In this document: positions 35,013-43,543 of the stretch, in pieces
How positions within the stretch are numbered: position 1 is the first letter of the stretch
Layout of the letters: each line of letters begins with the position of its first letter
From: JAJRVM01 sp041752115
GTDB taxonomy: Bacteria; Planctomycetota; Planctomycetia; Pirellulales; Pirellulaceae
Length of the DNA stretch: 64,000 nt
Assembly: GCA_041752115.1 (NCBI GenBank)
Contig: JBGSHS010000179.1
Coordinates: 1 to 64,000 of the forward strand
Direction: 5' to 3'
Notes under the pieces: generated by a model
Told to the model about the DNA's origin: nothing
Seen by the model: the letters and a program-made list of their open reading frames with translations, nothing else
The model's database searches: none
Translations under genes and position numbers: made by a program

Positions 35013-35091
35013 CGCGATCCGCCTGTGCCACACCGCTGGGCCGTGTCATCGGAGCCGATTGCCGGAGAAGCAAGTCGAGCGAGGTTTGACC

Positions 35092-36771
35092 ATGCACGAA
35101 GCCATCAGCGAAATCGAGGGGATTGCTCTCCATTTCGCTCCCCGTCCCCTGATCACTGTCCTGGGAGTCAAGTATCTTCACCTGCGAGTCCAGGACGGTA
35201 CCGATCTGTACGTGACGGAGCATGGCCTGCCGTTCACCAAGTGCCTGCTCCCGGAAAATCACTGGGCGGATGATGCGTGGATGAAGAAGCACAGCGTGCG
35301 GCTGCCGGGCACGAGCGCTCTGTTCAAGGTGACGACCAAGGAGGTGGAGGGGCAGAGCAAGGACATTGTGGTCAAGTGGAATCGGATGGGTCAGGACATT
35401 CCGGGTGAGACGCGCGCGGTCGACGCTTCCACGGCGGAATTCAACAGCCCGTTCATGGAATTCAGCCTCGTGCTGGAGATGCGAGGCACGCACAGCGAAT
35501 CGCCCGGCCGCCTCTACACACACCGGCCCCTGGCGATCTATGTGCCCCGCAAGTTCGTGCATGGCGAACAGCTGGGGCGGCGTCGCTGCAAAATGGAAGC
35601 CATTCAGCGCACCCACGAAGAAGTTCCGATCGATTGGAACCGGAACTACGCGGTGATCTATGAGTGGCTCAAAGGGATCGACGCCGCCGAGGCCTGCCGC
35701 AAAGGACTGCTCACCCGAGACGAACTGGCAGAACTGGTGAAACAGGCGCACCTTGACTTGAATCATAAAGGCTTTGCCGTCAGCGATAACAAACCGCAGC
35801 ACATCATCGTGCGTCCGATGCCCAACAACGGACTGATGAAGGACCCGACCGGCAAGGTGCTCTACGGGCTGGTCGATTTTGAACTGCTCAAACGGACGCC
35901 CGAACGCGAAGAACAGCTCCGCAAACAGAAACGGCAGGATTACCTGATCCGACAGGCACGTCGATTTGAACCACACTGGCAGTTCCCGGAAGAACTGACC
36001 CCCGTTCGCATCATGGGAGTGGATTACGTGTACGGCCAGGTCGAGAGTACCGGTGGGGCGCTGTGGGTCGTGGGACGCGATCCGATGCTGTTCGACTATT
36101 TCCTGCCCGAGAAATGGCGTCGCACGCCACGCACCCGCATCAGCGCTTCGCAGCAGGTCTTCGAAACGGTCACCAAAGACAACGTGCATCTGGTGTGGCG
36201 GGTGTCGCGAGTGGGACAGATCCCCGATGCCGATCCCTTCGTGCGGCGTGAGAAACACATCCTGGACCATGGCTACAACAGTCCCTTTGAAGAATTCTCC
36301 ATCGCCATGGAACTGTCGCGAAAAGGGATCGAAACAACCTATCCGCGCGCGATCTACATGACGGGACACAAGTCCACCGTCTCGTCCTCGCTCGTCGACC
36401 ACAGCCGCTATGAAAACCATGCAGAGCTGCGCACGCCTGAAGGGCATTCGTTGCTGAGCCGCCAGCACGAATACGTCACGATCTGGGGTTACTGGAATGG
36501 ACCCGATGACGCTCTGGCGGCCAAAGACGAGGCGATGTACAAGGGCATCGATGCTCTGTCGGCGTACCGCGAAGGACGACTTTCCCAGCGGGAATACCTG
36601 CGGGTCGTGCAAGTTGCCCGACGCAGGCTGCGGACCGCCGGCATTGAAGATCTCAGCCTGCGCGGCAATCATCTCCTGTTGTCGATCGACCGCGAACAGA
36701 AGCTGGCGGTCGACGAGAAAAATCTCCCCTTGGTCCGCATCTGCAACTTCGAACTGCTCAGACGCACCTGA
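35092..36771 (+). CDS. tandem kinase-fold-like protein, no recognised family
   Basis: The 559-residue protein consists of two related halves (about 20-270 and 302-559). Shared blocks are NSPFMEFS/NSPFEEFS (118 and 396) and DFELLKRT/NFELLRRT (262 and 552). Read as a kinase fold, the first half has a VVK lysine (K95), a helix-C-like Glu in the NSPF block, DNKPQH (232-237) in place of the catalytic-loop D-x-K-P-x-N, and DFE (262-264) for DFG. In the second half these become R370, S522-L-R (no Asp) and N552-F-E, so it would be a pseudokinase. I know of no family matching it. It follows pckG by 79 bases, starts at ATG 35092 after GAGG, and has no signal or membrane segment. The kinase reading is inference. 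Confidence 0.65.
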   Translation: MHEAISEIEGIALHFAPRPLITVLGVKYLHLRVQDGTDLYVTEHGLPFTKCLLPENHWADDAWMKKHSVRLPGTSALFKVTTKEVEGQSKDIVVKWNRMGQDIPGETRAVDASTAEFNSPFMEFSLVLEMRGTHSESPGRLYTHRPLAIYVPRKFVHGEQLGRRRCKMEAIQRTHEEVPIDWNRNYAVIYEWLKGIDAAEACRKGLLTRDELAELVKQAHLDLNHKGFAVSDNKPQHIIVRPMPNNGLMKDPTGKVLYGLVDFELLKRTPEREEQLRKQKRQDYLIRQARRFEPHWQFPEELTPVRIMGVDYVYGQVESTGGALWVVGRDPMLFDYFLPEKWRRTPRTRISASQQVFETVTKDNVHLVWRVSRVGQIPDADPFVRREKHILDHGYNSPFEEFSIAMELSRKGIETTYPRAIYMTGHKSTVSSSLVDHSRYENHAELRTPEGHSLLSRQHEYVTIWGYWNGPDDALAAKDEAMYKGIDALSAYREGRLSQREYLRVVQVARRRLRTAGIEDLSLRGNHLLLSIDREQKLAVDEKNLPLVRICNFELLRRT

Positions 36772-36789
36772 TCGATACAGCACTGCGCG

Positions 36790-39288
36790 TCATTGCTCAG
36801 GCCGAAGCAGTTCCTGAGAGACCGCGATCGCCTCGACTGCCGACCGGGACAGCGGAGCCGGATGCAGCAAACCCTCTTGCCATGCCTCGACATTCACGGT
36901 GCGCTGCGGGGAATCGGGATCTTCCGAGGGCCCCGGAGGAAGCAGGCTGGCAGCCTCATCGACCGCTTCCAAAGGAACCCACTGCACGTAAGCCTGAGCG
37001 GCCTGCGAGAAAATCGTTGCTCCATCCACGCAACGCAGCGCCGGCAGACGCAGGTCGCGCTGGCGGTCCAGGCTGGGAAACCCGTCCAGGCTGCCGTAAT
37101 ACGACAAGACGCGGCGGGTCACGTCCTGCTGGGCAAAAATATCCCATGCTGCCGGATCCCAGCCGTACTGGTCTGCCGCAGCCAGCCAGGCGTCGTGGAG
37201 CAACTGATCGACGTAAACGCGTTCCATGTCCGTAATCTCGGCGTGGGGATTGGCGTCCAGGCGGCTGGTGACCGTTTTCAGGAATCGCGTCAGACCCGAC
37301 TCGCCGCCGCCATACACGTAGGCCAGATCGGTATTGGCGAAGCGGAACTGGGTGTTGAGCAGCGTGGCCAGCGCGGCCCCGGGAACCTGCAGATCGGAGG
37401 GCGCACCCGCTGCCAACCACGGCTCCAACTGCTCCAACGCCAATTCGCTTTCGCGCGATAACTCGACCCGCAACACGTCCCGCAAATGAAATGCGATCCG
37501 CACGATCGCCTGCCGCGCGGGATTGGTCGTATCGCGAAACAGGTCGCGCAGTTGCGTTGCCGTCATGGACGGTTGACTCTCCAGTAACTGACGCAAACGC
37601 CACGACCGAACGGTATCGCCCATGCTGCCGGTGTTGATCCCCAGCGGAATGCGGTAAAAGGACCCGACCGGCCGATGGTTGCCACTCAACAGATACCCTT
37701 CCCGCGGATTGACCACGTGCGGCACCAGATCCGGCGGAATGATTGCCTGCCAGTCGTACTTGGTGCTGGTTCCGTCTTCCGCGGCACTGCCGCCATCCAC
37801 GGCCAGCGGGCTGCGCAACGGCAGGGCTCCAATGGTCGAGTAGGCGATGTTCCCTTGGCTGTCGCCGCACAGCACGTTGGCCGAAGGAAACCGCCAGCCG
37901 GCCAGGCCGGCCATGAATTCGTCCACACTGGCAGCCCGCATCATGGCCACCGCGCCTTGAATCGTGTCGAAACCACGGTCGCATATCGGCACCCGCTTCA
38001 GCGCCACCGGCGGCTCATCCGCTGGAGCAAATGCGAATTCGTTGACAATCGGCCCGAGATGCGTCACACCCACCTGCAGGATCTGTGTCTCGCCGCCCTT
38101 GACGAAGATCTCCTCACGCACCATTTCGATGTCGCGCCACTGGCCGTCAAATTCGTATTGGCCGGGATGCTCCGGGTCCGTCTTCAAGCGGAACAGGTCC
38201 GCCTGATCAGCTCCCAGCGCCGTCATTCCCCAAGCGACTTTGGTATTCCACCCGATCAGAAGGATTGGTGAACCGGGCACACCCACGCCGCGGGCGTTGA
38301 TGGTTCGACCACAGAAATGAAATTCGTATAAGAGTGACGGGTTGGCCACCGGCGTCTGCGGCATGCTCACCAATACGGCCCCGCCCGTGCCGGAGTATTT
38401 CCCGTCCGCCACCCAGGCGTGGCTGAACTTGGGCGGTGACTCGCCCGGGCCGGAAGCCTCCTTTGGCCCCTGGGCATACCCATGCTCCCGCAAATACGCC
38501 TCCGTTCGTTCGATCCACTGATCGGTCACATCCTCACGACCGACCACCGCAGACGAATCATCCGGGGGAGCTGGCTGGAAACCGGCCGGAGGCGGAAAGG
38601 GGAAGCGACCGGGCCGTTGAGCGCCGCGTGGCGGCACCGCGCGCTCTGCACCACCGCGACCTTGCGGCGATGACGCGTCGGCAACGGACGCAGGTGCCTG
38701 CAGATTCCGATAGGCGATCAGATCGCGAGTGCCGTCCGTGGCAAAGAACTGCGCCAGGTGCCACCACGAAAGCAGACAGTCGGCCGGCGTCCATGGCTCC
38801 GGCCGCAGACCGGTGCGAGCAAACATGTCAGGCAGATCGGCAGCGTGTTGCTTCACGTAGTCGTTGACTCCCTGCGAGTACGCTTCGAGCAACTCGACCG
38901 ATTCCTGATCCAATTCGGCCACACGCTGTCGCGCGGTACGGGCGAAGCCGAAACTGCGCATCTTGCGGTCGCTGGTCACCGCACTGTCCCGATTCCGGCG
39001 CGCGTGAGGCAGATCTCCCACGACTTCCGCCAGCCGGCCTTGGATCGTGCGCAGCGAGTAGTACATCTGAAAAACGCGATCCTGCGCCGCCGCATATCCC
39101 AACCCGTACATCGCTCCCGCATCGCTCTGGGCGAAGATGTGCGGCACGCCCCATTGATCCCGCAACAACTCAATCTTCCCGTAACCGGTCACCGTCTCGT
39201 CAGCCGAAATCGATCGCAGCGGATCGAGACACAGCAGCGCGGTCAGAACGACGACGACCAAAACATTGACAAGAACTCGGGTAAGCAT
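36790..39288 (-). CDS. penicillin-acylase-family exported hydrolase
   Basis: The 832-residue protein has a signal-like N-terminus (LVNVLVVVVLTALLCLD) and an alpha-subunit region (IELLRDQWGVPHIFAQ, GLGYAAAQDRVFQM). A spacer peptide follows, then the likely autocleavage point before Ser289 (KFSHAWVADGKYSGTG), which would become the N-terminal nucleophile of the beta chain, as in penicillin acylases. PGSPILLIGWNTKVAWGMT is the family's conserved GxN/WGxT block. Such enzymes cleave amide bonds such as beta-lactam side chains, N-acyl-homoserine lactones or lipopeptides; the substrate is unknown. It is periplasmic. A repeat-bearing spacer precedes it. Confidence 0.85.
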   Translation of the reverse strand: MLTRVLVNVLVVVVLTALLCLDPLRSISADETVTGYGKIELLRDQWGVPHIFAQSDAGAMYGLGYAAAQDRVFQMYYSLRTIQGRLAEVVGDLPHARRNRDSAVTSDRKMRSFGFARTARQRVAELDQESVELLEAYSQGVNDYVKQHAADLPDMFARTGLRPEPWTPADCLLSWWHLAQFFATDGTRDLIAYRNLQAPASVADASSPQGRGGAERAVPPRGAQRPGRFPFPPPAGFQPAPPDDSSAVVGREDVTDQWIERTEAYLREHGYAQGPKEASGPGESPPKFSHAWVADGKYSGTGGAVLVSMPQTPVANPSLLYEFHFCGRTINARGVGVPGSPILLIGWNTKVAWGMTALGADQADLFRLKTDPEHPGQYEFDGQWRDIEMVREEIFVKGGETQILQVGVTHLGPIVNEFAFAPADEPPVALKRVPICDRGFDTIQGAVAMMRAASVDEFMAGLAGWRFPSANVLCGDSQGNIAYSTIGALPLRSPLAVDGGSAAEDGTSTKYDWQAIIPPDLVPHVVNPREGYLLSGNHRPVGSFYRIPLGINTGSMGDTVRSWRLRQLLESQPSMTATQLRDLFRDTTNPARQAIVRIAFHLRDVLRVELSRESELALEQLEPWLAAGAPSDLQVPGAALATLLNTQFRFANTDLAYVYGGGESGLTRFLKTVTSRLDANPHAEITDMERVYVDQLLHDAWLAAADQYGWDPAAWDIFAQQDVTRRVLSYYGSLDGFPSLDRQRDLRLPALRCVDGATIFSQAAQAYVQWVPLEAVDEAASLLPPGPSEDPDSPQRTVNVEAWQEGLLHPAPLSRSAVEAIAVSQELLRPEQ

Positions 39289-39396
39289 AGGTGGTCGTTC
39301 CTTTCGCATGTTTCGCTGTCGAATACCCGTACGGTGCGCCCAGGTTCTGCTGAGCCGCCAGCGTTCGGCCTACCCGGCGCAAGCGGCCTCCCTGCA

Positions 39397-39548
39397 GAAA
39401 TGTCTAATGACGAAATACCCAATGACGAAAGAAACGCAGGCAACCCAGGGTGCCTGCAACTGCCAGGCTCATCGCCAACTGGCTCGTCATCGGTCACTGG
39501 TCATGCGTCATTCCCTTCGTCACTGGGTATTTCGTCATTAGACATTTC
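39397..39548. repeat. 152-base palindromic element with 33-base inverted ends
   Basis: Arms 39397-39429 and 39516-39548 are reverse complements at 32 of 33 positions. The arm starts GAAATGTCTAATGACGAAAT and contains two ATGACGAA motifs. Inside lies a smaller hairpin (CAGGCA/TGCCTG, 39437-39456) and more copies of ATGACG/CGTCAT. There is no transposase frame. It looks like a MITE or BIME-type repeat, placed 11 bases past the stop of the following minus-strand gene. Confidence 0.85.
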
Positions 39549-39559
39549 CCCAAGGATTT

Positions 39560-40432
39560 TCACGTCGGGAAGACGGAACGCAGGTACTTCTGGTTCAGCT
39601 GATAGCACTCTTCAACTGACTTGCCCGGCTCGGTCGCCGCTTCAATGACCAGCCATCCGCTCCAGCCGATATCGTCAAGAGCTGCTTTGACTTTCAGGAA
39701 ATCGACTTTGCCTTGCCCCAACAGGGAGGTGTTTTCTTTGGCATGGACCTGGCAGATGCGTTCTCGGCCGAGCTGACGAATTCCGTCGTAGATGTCGTAG
39801 CCCATCGTCTCCATGTTGGCCACATCATAGTAGACTTGCACGGCGGGTGATCCGACCGCATCGAGAATCCGCAGGTGCTCCTGGGCGTCGAGCCACGATT
39901 CGATCCCCAGAATGACACCCGCTTGTTCGGCAGCCGGAGCCACCTTCTTGAGCCGGTCGATAACCTGCTGCTGTTCGCGCGGTTTGTCCTTGATGTCTCC
40001 GTTGCTGAAGAATGCCAGCAACACGATCCGCTGCTTCATCTTCGGCATCACCTCGATCACATCCACGACCCATTGCTCGGCATCCGGATCGGACGCGTAT
40101 GGTTTGGAGTTGAGTTCGGCGAGGCCCAACGAGGCGATTTCCAGCCCCAGCGTCTGGCACTTCTCGGCATAGGCCTGTCGCGCTTCTTCCTGGCGGAGAT
40201 CGTATTTTCCCCCTGGAGACCCAAACACGACTTGAACTCCATCCACTCCGATCCGCTTCGCCGCATCGAGTGCTGCCACGTCCTGCTGGTATCCAATGGA
40301 CCAGTCGCAGGCACCGATTTTGAACGTCCGCGAAGTGTCTTCCGCCAACAATCGAGCCAGCGGCGAGAGCGACAACGCCACTCCGGCCCCCCACTGCATG
40401 GCCTGACGACGATTGATAACCGTTGGGTGCAT
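39560..40432 (-). CDS. Tat-exported TIM-barrel sugar phosphate isomerase/epimerase-like protein
   Basis: The 290-residue protein has a short Tat signal (NRRQAMQWGAG, hydrophobic VALSLSPLARL). It continues with a xylose isomerase-like/AP endonuclease-2 barrel: IGACDWSIGYQQ, strand VDGVQVVFGSP, GIESWLDAQEHLRIL, a metal-ligand segment VYYDVANM, ICQVHAKEN and the terminal GWSGWLVIEAATEPG. Members epimerise keto-sugars (for example hydroxypyruvate isomerase, D-psicose or L-ribulose epimerases). ATG 40432, with AAGGAAC upstream, is preferred over an earlier ATG at 40525 because it places the RR motif near the start. It is divergent from the GH106-like gene. Confidence 0.85.
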   Translation of the reverse strand: MHPTVINRRQAMQWGAGVALSLSPLARLLAEDTSRTFKIGACDWSIGYQQDVAALDAAKRIGVDGVQVVFGSPGGKYDLRQEEARQAYAEKCQTLGLEIASLGLAELNSKPYASDPDAEQWVVDVIEVMPKMKQRIVLLAFFSNGDIKDKPREQQQVIDRLKKVAPAAEQAGVILGIESWLDAQEHLRILDAVGSPAVQVYYDVANMETMGYDIYDGIRQLGRERICQVHAKENTSLLGQGKVDFLKVKAALDDIGWSGWLVIEAATEPGKSVEECYQLNQKYLRSVFPT

Positions 40433-40886
40433 CGTGTGTTCCTTAACGCGAGGTGGTAGGATCAGCGGTGAGCAATAAACCGGAGGCTCATGGGTGGCGA
40501 TCGTTCGACACGGCATGGTCGGCAAGGCTCAAGCGACGAACGTACGGGCCTGCTCGCCTCTCGCTTACGCTTCGGGCAAACCCTGAAGCCCCCACCGACA
40601 AGAGCGTGCTGGCCGCGGAAAAAAAACAGACGCCAGCTGCGGAGCTCTGATTCTCAGCCTCATTGTAAGTCTGCCGCAGAGCAGTCACAAGTTGGAGCTG
40701 ACCGGAGACACTGCCGTACAGGCCGAAAGGGGTGGAACCGTCGCAGCGCCCCTTGGGATGCATCGGCCCGTGCGGTATGGTAGAGGCTGGTTCGTCGCCT
40801 CGCGAGGTTCCAGCCGCACGCGGCCGACACACCTGATCGTAGTGCGGCCCACCTTCTACCAGATGGCCTCTTACCAGGAGACTCCC
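40433..40886. other. 454-base divergent spacer without a supported gene
   Basis: It lies between divergently read genes and must carry both promoters. A poly-A run of eight occurs at about 40619-40626. Nothing else distinctive is seen. Confidence 0.3.
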
Positions 40887-42896
40887 ATGCTCACCCGCCG
40901 GCAACCGCACTCCAAGTTGTTGTTCTGTCTGCTCGCCACGTTCCTGGTCTACCCGTCGCCGGCGACGGCCGAGGACACACTCCTTCCAGCTGATTGGCAA
41001 GCCGCCTGGAAGACCCCAGGCAACGACCTGCGTCCGCTGCAGATTGTGCACGGCATGAGTTTACCGCCAGCGCAGGGGGATGAGGGACCGGAGTCGGTCG
41101 CGGCCAGGTACCTGCAGCAGCTGCAGGAGCTCGGTCTGGGGGGGATCGTTTGTAACATGCCTTTTCGGAATTACCTGCAGGGAGAAGAGGCCTGGCAGAT
41201 GCTGGCCACGGTGATCCAGCAGTGCCAGGATCGGAACATGGTGGTCTGGCTCTACGACGAGGAAGGCTATCCGAGTGGCGCCGCGGGGGGACTGGTGTTG
41301 CAGGAAGACCCTGCTTTTGAAGCGCTGGAACTGGCGTATGATGCGACCGCGTCGGATCCGTTCGTCGTGCGGCCGTCGTACGAGTTTACCCATGCCAACA
41401 ACAACTACGCCGCCTCTCGGCGGTATGTCAATCTGCTGGACGCCGACGCGACTGCCTGCTTCATTCGTGTGACCCACGATGCCTATTGGGCTCACTTGGA
41501 GCCGTGGTTCGGCACCACGATCCAGGCGATGTTTACCGACGAACCTTCGCTGCTGGCCGTCTCGCTGGGACAGATTCCGGAGCAGGCACGCAAGCGCGTG
41601 CGCGTCGTTGATCCGGCCGATCCGACCGTCAAGCCGTTGCCAGCCGTCCCCTGGTGCCGCGATCTGCCGCAGCAGTATGAGCAACGGTTTCACGAGGACA
41701 TTTTGGCACAACGCCGTTCCTTGTTCTCGGGCAACTCCCCCGAAGATCGCCGTGTGCGTCGGCAGTTCTGGTCGCTGGTGGCCGAACTGATTGCCGATCG
41801 ATACTTCGGCCAGTTGGAATCGTGGTGCACGGCGCACCGCGTGGTGAGCTCAGGCCATACGCTCTGGGAGGAAGCGCTCATCCACCATGTGGCCATCGAA
41901 GGTAACGGACTGAAAGCGCTCAGCCGCATGCAGCTCCCCGGCCTCGACATGCTCTCGTCCGATCCGGAAGCGGTCGTGCATGTCGGATGGCTGACAGCCG
42001 GACTTCCCTCCTCAGCAGCGACACTGACCGGCGGGCGCCGCGTCATGACCGAAGTAAGTGATTTTTCGCAGAAGCAGCAGTCCAATCAGCCGGCCAGCCT
42101 GGCGGCCATGCAGGCGACCGCCGCCTGGCAAGCAGCGTGGGGCGTCACCGACTTCACACTCTATTACGGCATGCGTGATCGATCACAGGAAGAATACCGG
42201 GCGTATGGGGATTTCGTAGGGCGAGTCAACGCCGTGCTCAAGCCGGCCGCGCAAGAACCGCTCGTGCTGCTCTACTATCCCATGTTCGATTTGTGGTCGG
42301 AGTACATTCCGGTTTCGGATCCGCTGAACCTCAACACGCAGTCGCCGCGGGCTCGCCAGATTGTCAACTCCTTCATGCGGTTGGGGCAGATGCTGCAGCA
42401 GAACCAGCTTCCCTTCGCGCTGGTTGATCACGAGTTTCTGGCTCAGGCACGCGTCCAAAGTGATGGCTCCATCGCGCTCGGCAACCACGTCTTCCGCGGT
42501 CTGCTCTTGCCCGCGGGCGTGGAGTTGCCAGAGTCGGCCGCGACCGTCGCCCAGCAAATGCGGCAGGCTTCCGCCTCTCGCGTGCTCGCCGACGTGGACG
42601 ACAAGCCACTGGATGTCGCAGCGGTCCGAGCAGCCGTCACGCCACTCGGCCAGCTGGTACCGGCATCGTCGCGCATGGCAATGGGGCAGTTTCAGCGCGA
42701 CGGCCACACCGTGCTGCTGTTGGTCAACGTGGGTGAGAAGGCCTATGACGGCAAGTTGACTACCTCCGAAGCGCGCCAGTGGCTGCGGCTCGACCCGCAC
42801 GACGGTAGTATCTCGGAGCTCTCGTCCACACCGCAGAGCGAAGCTCCGTTACAGCTGAACCCCCACCAGACCTGCATTCTGGTTTCCAAGAGTTAG
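40887..42896 (+). CDS. GH106-like exported glycoside hydrolase
   Basis: The 669-residue protein has a signal peptide (KLLFCLLATFLVYPSPA, cleaved near ATA). Its catalytic-region segments recall the GH106 alpha-L-rhamnosidase family as I know it: MVVWLYDEEGYPSGAAGG, followed by MFTDEPSLLAV, where the Glu is a candidate acid residue, and HTLWEEALI. Weak conservation elsewhere prevents a confident family label, and GH2-like TIM-barrel enzymes are an alternative. ATG 40887 with AGGAG upstream is preferred over the much longer start at 40692. The neighbourhood of an isomerase, a UroD-like protein and a sugar transporter supports glycan use. Confidence 0.65.
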   Translation: MLTRRQPHSKLLFCLLATFLVYPSPATAEDTLLPADWQAAWKTPGNDLRPLQIVHGMSLPPAQGDEGPESVAARYLQQLQELGLGGIVCNMPFRNYLQGEEAWQMLATVIQQCQDRNMVVWLYDEEGYPSGAAGGLVLQEDPAFEALELAYDATASDPFVVRPSYEFTHANNNYAASRRYVNLLDADATACFIRVTHDAYWAHLEPWFGTTIQAMFTDEPSLLAVSLGQIPEQARKRVRVVDPADPTVKPLPAVPWCRDLPQQYEQRFHEDILAQRRSLFSGNSPEDRRVRRQFWSLVAELIADRYFGQLESWCTAHRVVSSGHTLWEEALIHHVAIEGNGLKALSRMQLPGLDMLSSDPEAVVHVGWLTAGLPSSAATLTGGRRVMTEVSDFSQKQQSNQPASLAAMQATAAWQAAWGVTDFTLYYGMRDRSQEEYRAYGDFVGRVNAVLKPAAQEPLVLLYYPMFDLWSEYIPVSDPLNLNTQSPRARQIVNSFMRLGQMLQQNQLPFALVDHEFLAQARVQSDGSIALGNHVFRGLLLPAGVELPESAATVAQQMRQASASRVLADVDDKPLDVAAVRAAVTPLGQLVPASSRMAMGQFQRDGHTVLLLVNVGEKAYDGKLTTSEARQWLRLDPHDGSISELSSTPQSEAPLQLNPHQTCILVSKS

Positions 42897-43543
42897 TACG
42901 CCTTAGAGCCAGTTGCCGACAGCCGATAGGGACAACCAGCGAAAATCAATTCGCCACTGGGCATTCTGCGGTTTTCGCACCACAGCGAAGTCCGCAAGCA
43001 GAGGTCCTGCCGCCGGCAGCGCCGCGAGGCCGCATGCCGTTTCCCGACGGGACCAACTTCTGGGAAGTGGCAGGGGAATAGGGAATGCCGCAATGCACAA
43101 TGCCACAATGCAGCAATGGATCCGCGGGGCGGCGGCAGAGAGCCTCACTGCTACGGACAGCCGGCCCGCTCACGCTGCGCATTGTCGCATTCCCTATTGC
43201 ACAACCATTTCCTTGCGCCCGGTCCTGCTCCGGCAAATGCTCGACAATCGCCCACGCGATGCCTTCTCTTCGTCTTTTTTGTTCTGCCGCTGCTTGTGGG
43301 GCGTTCTGCCGTTTTTTTGTCGGATCCCCTATCCCCAGATGTCCCAAGTCCTCGGATGGACTCTTTCTTGCGCCGCCCCGTACGGATTCACTTCTGGACT
43401 AGTCAAACTCAGCGCTACCTCGTTGCATCCGAGGTGACAAGGGGTATACGATGGCACGCTGACACGCAGTCCAGCTGGTTTGGGGTCCGGTAGCCGTCTC
43501 CAGCCGGCCTGCCAGGGGAACTATCTCACGGAGTGAAGTTGCC
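42897..43543. other. 647-base spacer with octamer-element copies D and E
   Basis: Apart from the D/E pair (43076-43198) I see no gene. The spacer lies between two plus-strand genes, so the elements may separate transcripts. Confidence 0.4.
43076..43198. repeat. octamer elements D (forward) and E (inverted)
   Basis: D (43076-43119) reads GAATAGGGAATGCCGCAATG and on into ACAATG-type units. E (43176-43198) is the reverse form, GCATTGTCGCATTCCCTATT. They face each other over about 57 bases. The lead before D (near 43021-43075) also matches the reverse complement of the region after copy B at 24.3 kb, so the same family is present at both loci. Confidence 0.65.

Noticed and set aside
33060..35033. 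657-codon minus-strand frame over pckG
   Set aside because: Antisense shadow of a well-supported gene; no family resemblance and no Shine-Dalgarno.
34687..36783. 698-codon minus-strand frame over the kinase-like gene
   Set aside because: Mirrors the plus-strand gene in a GC-rich region. Its His/Arg-rich composition is typical of shadows, and the plus frame has internal duplication and a start with a Shine-Dalgarno.
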